Positions 15,448-20,347 of a stretch of 20,347 nt of DNA are shown piece after piece. Positions within the stretch are counted from its first letter, which is position 1; each line of letters opens with the position of its first letter. Origin of the DNA: JBMNNU01 sp050942695 (lineage in GTDB: Bacteria; Chloroflexota; UBA6077); NCBI GenBank assembly GCA_050942695.1, contig JBMNNU010000022.1, positions 1-20,347 of the forward strand. Direction: 5' to 3'. Below the pieces are notes generated by a model. It worked only from the letters and a program-made list of their open reading frames with translations. It ran no database searches and had not been told where the DNA came from. Both the position numbers and the translations under genes were made by a program.

Positions 15448-16866
15448 TTGGACTTATTATTGGCTCTGAACATAACGATTTACGGTTTGGGGATCGTTTT
15501 CCTGGCGCTACTAGTCTTGATGTTCAGTATCATGATCCTGAGCAAAATATTCGCTGTAGCTACAGGAAAAGAAGTGTTCTCCGCAACGAACAATAATCAG
15601 GGGCAGCCTGCGCCCGCCGTCCAGATGGCCGGTGCATCGGTTGCCGTTGCGGCTCCACCTACCCCTGAAGTTGCCGCAGCTCCAGTGCCTACGGCCGCGC
15701 CAGATGTGGCTCCTGTTGCCGAGGTTCTGGAGCAAATTTTTGCCCCGCTTCCAGGAAAAGTGCTCTCGGTCGCGGTCAAACCCGGGGATAAGGTCAAATC
15801 GGGCGATGAACTCTGCGTGATCGAAGCTATGAAAATGGGCAACAGCATCAAAGCACAGCAAGATGGAGTCGTGGGAGAAGTGCTGGTGTCCCCCGGCCAG
15901 AGCGTATCCTTCGGCGCCGCGCTAGTGACGATCGTTCGGGAAGGCTCCGCAGGACAGCCTCAAAGAGCCGCTACGGCCGCGGCTCCCGCGCCAGTCGCAG
16001 CCGCACCCGTTACCGCAGCAGCCGCAGCAGCGCTCGCAGGATTTAAGATGGGAGTAGCGGGGACTCAATACCAGGTTGAGCTGAAAACCGCTCCCGATGG
16101 ATCCCGTACCGTTGTAGTCGATGGGGTCCCGTACAAGGTGGAGCAAGACAAGGCCGACCGCAACCGCTATTTCGTCAATGGTGCCGCCCATACAGTAGAG
16201 ATCAAAGACAAAGGCGCTGGCGGGGCTTTCGTCGTCGTTGACGGCGTCGCTCAGAAGGTGGAGATCTCGGGCGAAGTGTACGAAGCCCCACCAAAGAGCT
16301 TCCAGTTGACTGTTGCCGGAAAGCAGTTCCAGGTCGAGGTAAAGGGCACCATAGTAAAAGTGAATGGGTCCTCATACCAGGTCGAACGTGACAAAGCTGA
16401 TTCACAGCGGTTCCTGGTCAACGGCCAGCCGCATACTGTTGTAGTTAAGGAAATGGCGGGCAGTACAGCTCTGGTCGAGATAGATGGCAAGACCGAAACG
16501 ATCGGCGTTGCCGGACTCGCGGCAGCGAATCCAGTCGCATCCCCAGCGAAGGCTGCGCCTGTCGCCGCACCGGCGCCGGCCCCAGTTGCCGCTCCTGCGC
16601 CTGCCCCCGCTGCCCCCGCTGCTCAGCCGGCACCGGCAGCCGCTCCTGCTGCGGGCGAGACGGTCACTGCGCCACTACCTGGGAAAGTTCTTTCGGTTGC
16701 TGTTAAGCCTGGAGATGTCGTTAAGCCAGGCGACGAGTTGTGCGTCATTGAAGCGATGAAGATGGGGAACAGCATCAAGGCCCAGCGCGCTGGCACCATC
16801 AAGGACGTGCTGGTTTCTCCTGGTCAGTCCGTCGGGTTTGGTGCCCCAATCGTGGTGATTGCGTAG
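15448..16866 (+). CDS. OadG-like membrane anchor fused to two biotinyl carrier domains
   Basis: This 472-residue protein combines several modules. Residues 1-40 are an OadG-type segment with one membrane helix (about 8-34). An Ala/Pro linker leads to biotinyl domain 1 (about 97-167, EAMKM, biotin lysine K129). After another Ala/Pro linker come two tandem copies of a beta-rich module (199-275 and 285-356; both read VAGxQxQVE and xVNGxxHTV). A third Ala/Pro linker precedes biotinyl domain 2 (about 403-472, K438). The start is TTG 15448, eight bases after GGAGGAG. It would anchor and shuttle carboxybiotin between OadA, which lacks a biotin domain, and OadB. The repeated modules resemble the non-biotin part of decarboxylase gamma subunits of the GcdC type. 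Domain calls are firm; the two-arm role is inference. Confidence 0.9.
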   Translation: MDLLLALNITIYGLGIVFLALLVLMFSIMILSKIFAVATGKEVFSATNNNQGQPAPAVQMAGASVAVAAPPTPEVAAAPVPTAAPDVAPVAEVLEQIFAPLPGKVLSVAVKPGDKVKSGDELCVIEAMKMGNSIKAQQDGVVGEVLVSPGQSVSFGAALVTIVREGSAGQPQRAATAAAPAPVAAAPVTAAAAAALAGFKMGVAGTQYQVELKTAPDGSRTVVVDGVPYKVEQDKADRNRYFVNGAAHTVEIKDKGAGGAFVVVDGVAQKVEISGEVYEAPPKSFQLTVAGKQFQVEVKGTIVKVNGSSYQVERDKADSQRFLVNGQPHTVVVKEMAGSTALVEIDGKTETIGVAGLAAANPVASPAKAAPVAAPAPAPVAAPAPAPAAPAAQPAPAAAPAAGETVTAPLPGKVLSVAVKPGDVVKPGDELCVIEAMKMGNSIKAQRAGTIKDVLVSPGQSVGFGAPIVVIA

Positions 16867-16908
16867 ACAAACCTACCTATCGCCTAAAGCGCTGGAGGTT
16901 GATAAAGA

Positions 16909-18036
16909 ATGGTTGATGCAAGCGTTACGGTGAAATTGGTAGAGGGTCTCATCCACCTGAGTTGGCAAAACATCGTCATGATGGGGGTGGGTGGTATCCT
17001 GATCTACCTTGCCATATCAAGAGAGTACGAGCCTGTACTGCTCTTGCCTATCGGGGCCGGGGCAATTTTGGCAAATATCCCGGCTACCGAACTGAATAGC
17101 CCTGAAGGGCTCTTCGGTGTCCTGTATAACACAGGGATCAAAAATGAACTGTTCCCACTGTTGATTTTCATCGGCGTGGGAGCGATGACCGACTTCGGCC
17201 CGCTGCTGGAGAGACCATATACAGTAATTCTGGGCGCTGCAGCGCAGTTCGGTATCTTCGGTACGCTGCTGCTGGCTACGCTGTTGGGCTTCAAGATAAA
17301 CGAGGCCGCGTCTATTGGCATCATCGGGTCGGCCGACGGTCCGACCTCGATCTATGTCGCATCGGTCCTGGCGCCTCACCTGCTGGCGCCGATAGCTGTA
17401 GCAGCATACTCTTATATGTCGCTGGTACCTATCATTCAGCCGCCGATTATGAAAGCGTTGACGTCGAAAGAAGAGCGCGCGATCGTTATGCCATTCGCCG
17501 ACGCTAAGCCGGTCTCGAAAAAGACCAAGATATTGTTCCCTATCGTGACGACGGTCGTATGCGGGCTTATCGCCCCTATGTCGGCCCCACTCATCGGTAT
17601 GCTGATGTTTGGAAACCTGCTTCGAGAGTCTGGAGTGGTAGAGCGACTATCCAATACCGCCCAGAATGAACTGATCAACATCGTGACAATATTCCTGGGC
17701 ATTACGATCGGGTCCACCATGGTAGGTGAGCAGTTCCTCAACTGGCAGACTATCATGATTATCTCCATGGGCCTTGTGGCGTTCTGCCTGGATACAGTGG
17801 CAGGGCTCAGCTTCGGCAAGGCGTTGAGCATTATTACCAAAGGTAAGGTTAACCCCTTGATCGGAGCGTCGGGGATCTCAGCCTTCCCAATGTCTGCTAG
17901 GGTGGTAAATAAAGTTGGCCTGGAGGCAAATCCGAATAACTACCTGATCTTCCACGCAATGGGATCTAACACTGCGGGGCAGATCGGTTCGGTAATGGCC
18001 GGTGGAGCCATCTTGGCGCTTCTTGCAGGCGGCTAG
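16909..18036 (+). CDS. oadB: Sodium ion-translocating decarboxylase beta subunit
   Basis: A 375-residue, very hydrophobic protein with about nine to ten membrane segments. It decarboxylates carboxybiotin and couples this to Na+ export across the inner membrane. Conserved sites are visible: GSADGPTSI with D143, matching the Na+-binding aspartate of known beta subunits, GVGAMTDFGPLL, and GSNTAGQIGSVMAGG with N354 near the C-terminus. Beta subunits of oxaloacetate, methylmalonyl-CoA and glutaconyl-CoA decarboxylases are alike; the alpha subunit next door points to oxaloacetate. It starts 42 bases after the gamma/biotin gene with GGAGG ten bases before the ATG, so the two are co-transcribed. A large palindrome follows its stop. 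Confidence 0.95.
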   Translation: MVDASVTVKLVEGLIHLSWQNIVMMGVGGILIYLAISREYEPVLLLPIGAGAILANIPATELNSPEGLFGVLYNTGIKNELFPLLIFIGVGAMTDFGPLLERPYTVILGAAAQFGIFGTLLLATLLGFKINEAASIGIIGSADGPTSIYVASVLAPHLLAPIAVAAYSYMSLVPIIQPPIMKALTSKEERAIVMPFADAKPVSKKTKILFPIVTTVVCGLIAPMSAPLIGMLMFGNLLRESGVVERLSNTAQNELINIVTIFLGITIGSTMVGEQFLNWQTIMIISMGLVAFCLDTVAGLSFGKALSIITKGKVNPLIGASGISAFPMSARVVNKVGLEANPNNYLIFHAMGSNTAGQIGSVMAGGAILALLAGG

Positions 18037-18047
18037 AGCAGTAACAA

Positions 18048-18143
18048 AATGTAGCCGCAACCTTTAGGTTGTGCGTATCCTCGCGGGGTTAAGTTAACCG
18101 TTTCATGCGAGGGTACGCACGACCAAAAGCCTGCGGCTATGTT
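18048..18143. repeat. 96-bp long imperfect palindrome after oadB
   Basis: The left arm starts GTAGCCGCAACCTTTAGG (18051) and continues through GTGCGTATCCTCGC. The right arm mirrors it, ending TGCGGCTAT (18140). About 34 bp can pair, with a few mismatches and G-U pairs, and GGTTAA-G-TTAACC sits near the centre. It lies 12 bases after the oadB stop and is followed by TTCTTTTAT, so it may also end oad transcription. Its ends belong to the GTAG type seen elsewhere in the window. Confidence 0.75.
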
Positions 18144-18152
18144 CTTTTATCT

Positions 18153-18182
18153 TTGACATACCCTGCTTTGGCGTGTTAGTAT
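18153..18182 (+). promoter_or_regulatory. Promoter upstream of the PIN/TRAM gene leader
   Basis: A perfect -35 TTGACA (18153-18158) is followed after 18 bases by TAGTAT (18177-18182; 4/6), itself preceded by TGT, an extended -10. Transcription would start near 18189, about 190 bases before the next start codon. Confidence 0.6.
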
Positions 18183-18188
18183 CGATGG

Positions 18189-18323
18189 CCCAGGAGTTGG
18201 AGTACAGAGGGGGTAATTTAGCATCTCTCACCTCAGTGACAACAATGAGGAACGGGTGATGCATTCAAGATAGATAGCAAGTGATTGCGTAGTGTACTTG
18301 AGCGATTGCAAGTACACATTTTT
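18189..18323 (+). ncRNA. Candidate leader RNA or small RNA ending in an intrinsic terminator
   Basis: Between the promoter and the PIN/TRAM gene lies about 135 bases with nested pairing: GCATC/GATGC (18221-18225 with 18258-18262) enclosing CCTCA/TGAGG (18231-18235 with 18246-18250). It ends in the terminator at 18292-18323. AGTAC near 18211-18215 could pair with GTACT in the terminator's left arm, giving a possible antiterminator. It matches no riboswitch or T-box that I recognise. It could be an attenuator for the downstream gene or an independent small RNA. Confidence 0.35.
18292..18323 (+). terminator. Intrinsic terminator within the leader of the PIN/TRAM gene
   Basis: A perfect 9-bp stem GTGTACTTG/CAAGTACAC (18292-18300 with 18309-18317) with an 8-base loop is followed by ATTTTTGTT. 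It lies 58 bases before the ATG at 18382 and downstream of the only promoter seen. Confidence 0.75.
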
Positions 18324-18381
18324 GTTGTAGGAGGATTGCGTTCTTAGGAGAGAAATTTCCATAGAAACGGAGAGGCACAAG

Positions 18382-19434
18382 ATGAAACTAGAGTTCGCCA
18401 TTCGCCTTATCGGAGCGGTGGTGGCGGCGGTGGTAGGCTGGCAAGGTGGCCTCATTATCGTTGATAGTTCATCCGGCAATTATCTTTTGTATCTTATCAC
18501 CATCGCAGCCGCCAGTTTCGGACTAGGTCTACTCATCACCCCCTACGTGACCATTCGACCGCTGAGTTGGGCGCGGGCCAGGGTCACAAGCATGCCGGCC
18601 CAGGATGTTATAGCCGGAGCTATAGGCCTCGTGGGCGGGCTGATTACTGCCGCGCTGTTATCCCTCCCCCTGTCGTTACTCCCATGGCATTTGGGCAGTT
18701 TCCTCCCTGTAGTAGCCAGCCTCGTGCTGGGATACTTCGGAGCCACGACGATGGTAACCCATCGTCGAGAAGTTTTTCAGTTGATCGGGCTTCCAAGAGA
18801 AGGCGGCCGCGGCCGCGGTGGAGGCGAGTACTCCAAGGTGCTGGTCGATACTAGCGCGATAATCGATGGGAGAATCGCCGATATCAGCCGCACCGGTTTC
18901 ATTTCCGGCACCATGGTTATCCCGAGATTCGTCCTGGCGGAATTGCAGCAGATCGCAGACTCCCCAGACGCTGTAAGGCGAAATCGGGGCCGTAGGGGGC
19001 TGGAGATGCTCAACAAGCTGCAGAAAGAGTCGGCGGCACCTATAGAGATCTCCGATTCAGACGTGGATAACGTTCCCGACGTAGATGGTAAATTGGTGAG
19101 GCTAGCGAAAACCATGCGCTGCGCCATTATCACCAACGATTACAACCTGAACAGAGTTGCTGAGCTGCAGGGAATCAAGGTTCTCAACATCAACGAGCTT
19201 GCCAACGCTGTAAAGTCGGTCGTTTTCCCTGGAGAAGAGATGATGGTCCGGATCATCCAGGAGGGGAAAGAGTTTGGCCAGGGGGTCGCCTACCTGGACG
19301 ATGGGACCATGGTTGTCGTGGAAAACGGACGACGTTATATCAACAACGATCTGGATATCGTGGTAACGCGCGTGCTACAGACGGTTGCCGGGCGGATGAT
19401 TTTCGCCCACCCGAAGACTCCGCATCCGAACTAA
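18382..19434 (+). CDS. PIN/TRAM domain membrane protein (YacL-like)
   Basis: A 350-residue protein. Four membrane helices lie in the first 125 residues (about 5-27, 35-55, 76-98 and 104-124). A basic Gly/Arg-rich linker (about 140-150) leads to a PIN nuclease domain with DTSAIIDGR at 156-164 and ITNDYNLN near 252; these acidic residues would bind metal. A C-terminal TRAM RNA-binding domain (about 282-340) contains GQGVAYLDDGTMVVVENG. This is the YacL family, membrane-bound putative RNases whose substrate is not well defined. GGAGAGG precedes the ATG by eight bases. It sits directly before ispD, as in many Gram-positive-type clusters. Its leader carries a terminator, so its expression may be attenuated. 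Confidence 0.93.
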   Translation: MKLEFAIRLIGAVVAAVVGWQGGLIIVDSSSGNYLLYLITIAAASFGLGLLITPYVTIRPLSWARARVTSMPAQDVIAGAIGLVGGLITAALLSLPLSLLPWHLGSFLPVVASLVLGYFGATTMVTHRREVFQLIGLPREGGRGRGGGEYSKVLVDTSAIIDGRIADISRTGFISGTMVIPRFVLAELQQIADSPDAVRRNRGRRGLEMLNKLQKESAAPIEISDSDVDNVPDVDGKLVRLAKTMRCAIITNDYNLNRVAELQGIKVLNINELANAVKSVVFPGEEMMVRIIQEGKEFGQGVAYLDDGTMVVVENGRRYINNDLDIVVTRVLQTVAGRMIFAHPKTPHPN

Positions 19435-19435
19435 G

Positions 19436-20182
19436 ATGAGGAGGCGGAGTGACATAGGGACGTGGAGACGGGGAGACGGGGAAAACGAAAACCCCCTTCT
19501 CCCTACCCAGCCACCGCGTTCCGCGATCATCGTTGCTGCAGGGCGCGGAACTAGGATGGGAGAAGATAAGGTATGGATGCCACTGGGGCCCATGCCGGTG
19601 GTTGCCTATTCATTGCGGGCTTTCGCGTCTTGCTCGAACGTCGGCCAGGTAGTGCTGGTGGTCGCTAAAGATAAGCTAGAAAAAGGGCGGGAACTCGTAA
19701 AGCAGATGGGAGTTCCCGCTCTAGTTTGTGAAGGAGGGGCACGGCGGCAGGAGTCGGTCCAGAACGGCTTGGCCCTGATCAGCGGCGGAGGGACGGTAGC
19801 CATCCACGACGGGGCTAGACCTCTGGTCTCCTCCTCCATAATCGACGCTTGTTATCGAGCTGCTGAGCAGAACGGTGCCGCAATCGCGGCCGTTCCCGTA
19901 AAGGATACGATAAAGCAGGTCTCCCCAGAAGGTTGGGTGGAGAGCACGCTGGTTCGATCGAAGCTATGGGCAGTTCAAACTCCGCAGGCATTTCTGATAG
20001 ACTTAATACGCAGGGCTTACGCAGCACTCGATCGAGAGGTAACGGATGACGCTGCTGCGGTTGAGCTGCTTGGGCATCCTGTCAGGGTAGTTATGGGGAG
20101 TCCTCTTAACCTGAAGCTGACTACCAGGGAAGATTTGGCAATCGCTCGCTCTCTGCTGAACGATGCTCAAGGTAACAGTTGA
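19436..20182 (+). CDS. ispD: 2-C-methyl-D-erythritol 4-phosphate cytidylyltransferase
   Basis: IspD joins CTP and MEP to make CDP-ME in the MEP isoprenoid pathway. The nucleotide-binding loop AAGRGTRMGEDK is at 34-45, followed by HDGARPLVS (about 123-131), QTPQAF (about 179-184) and TDDAAAVE (about 202-209). The only start codon in frame is ATG 19436, one base after the PIN/TRAM stop and without a ribosome binding site, so translation is probably coupled. This start gives about 20 extra basic residues before the usual family beginning. Those codons lie in a G-rich repeat (GGAGACGG twice in tandem at 19464-19479) resembling the hairpin repeat after recR. Confidence 0.95.
   Translation: MRRRSDIGTWRRGDGENENPLLPTQPPRSAIIVAAGRGTRMGEDKVWMPLGPMPVVAYSLRAFASCSNVGQVVLVVAKDKLEKGRELVKQMGVPALVCEGGARRQESVQNGLALISGGGTVAIHDGARPLVSSSIIDACYRAAEQNGAAIAAVPVKDTIKQVSPEGWVESTLVRSKLWAVQTPQAFLIDLIRRAYAALDREVTDDAAAVELLGHPVRVVMGSPLNLKLTTREDLAIARSLLNDAQGNS
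19457..19485 (+). repeat. G-rich repeat inside the 5' end of ispD
   Basis: The unit GGAGACGG occurs twice in tandem (19464-19471 and 19472-19479), preceded by GGGACGT and followed by GGAAAA. The 8029-8046 hairpin arm has the same GGGACRYGG-type layout followed by GGAGAAAA. The likeness is by eye. Confidence 0.45.
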
Positions 20183-20235
20183 ATGTTAGGCAGGGCCGGC
20201 GAGGGAATGATGGTACGGAGAGGAAAAACGGTGTA

Positions 20236-20347
20236 ATGCCTGAGATGAGGGTTGGAACGGGATACGACGTCCACAGGTTGGTGGCTGGGCGACGCCTCGT
20301 TCTTGGTGGTGTAGAGATCCCGTATGACCGCGGGTTGGAGGCCATTC
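20236..20347 (+). CDS. ispF: 2-C-methyl-D-erythritol 2,4-cyclodiphosphate synthase, N-terminal fragment
   Basis: The first 37 codons are visible: GTGYDVHRL (7-15) is the IspF opening, with D11 and H13 as the divalent-metal ligands, followed by LVLGGVEIPYDRGLEA. IspF cyclises CDP-ME 2-phosphate two steps after IspD, and ispD-ispF adjacency is common. The start could be ATG 20236 or ATG 20245; GGAGAGG lies about 10 bases before the first. The family continues with an HSDxD motif after this point, but the last seven bases read as Ala-Ile in frame; one extra C would restore Ala-His-Ser. The gene is cut by the right edge. Confidence 0.9.
   Translation, partial: MPEMRVGTGYDVHRLVAGRRLVLGGVEIPYDRGLEAI

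Noticed and set aside
1..20347. CRISPR arrays, defence islands, integrases or phage genes
   Set aside because: No regularly spaced direct repeats and no such protein families appear; the window is mostly housekeeping genes plus the decarboxylase operon.

Overview
The window reads as a stretch of bacterial chromosome from an uncultured, probably anaerobic bacterium with moderate GC. The clpC-radA-PIN/TRAM-ispD-ispF order, the four-domain S1 protein, ClpC and the sodium-pump decarboxylase genes fit Chloroflexota (Dehalococcoidia-like). That placement is inference from gene content, not from any search. No rRNA, tRNA, CRISPR array, transposase or phage gene is visible.

Layout. (1) 1-1503, minus: the N-terminal half of a GH38 alpha-mannosidase-type glycosidase, cut by the left edge. 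(2) 1504-2320: about 0.8 kb without a convincing gene, packed with palindromes, including a 136-bp element with 11-bp perfect terminal inverted repeats. (3) 2321-3586, minus: an M16 zinc peptidase, divergent from (4) a small double zinc-ribbon protein (3981-4274) with a clear terminator, followed by a DUF72 TIM-barrel protein (4416-5297). (5) 5421-8024: the recombination/replication operon dnaX-ybaB-recR. (6) 8155-13649: rpsA-like S1 protein, clpC and radA, with hairpin repeats after recR and clpC. (7) 13926-18036: a complete Na+-translocating oxaloacetate decarboxylase set (alpha, gamma/biotin carrier, beta) behind its own promoter. (8) 18382 to the end: PIN/TRAM (YacL-like) protein, ispD and the first 112 bases of ispF.

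How the genes work together. DnaX loads the replicative clamp and RecR with YbaB acts in recombinational repair. RadA promotes branch migration. ClpC and the S1 protein serve proteolysis and translation. IspD and IspF are steps of the MEP isoprenoid pathway. The decarboxylase would split oxaloacetate and use the energy to export Na+: the soluble alpha subunit transfers the carboxyl group to biotin and the membrane beta subunit decarboxylates carboxybiotin. The biotin carrier is the unusual part. OadA lacks its usual C-terminal biotin domain. Instead the membrane-anchor gamma subunit is fused to two nearly identical biotinyl domains that flank a tandem duplication of a roughly 75-residue beta-rich module.

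Other points for a second look: the oad cassette sits where disA normally lies between radA and the PIN/TRAM gene; an intrinsic terminator lies in the leader of the PIN/TRAM gene; GTAG-ended palindromic elements recur between genes; and an intergenic-type repeat appears to have become the N-terminus of IspD.
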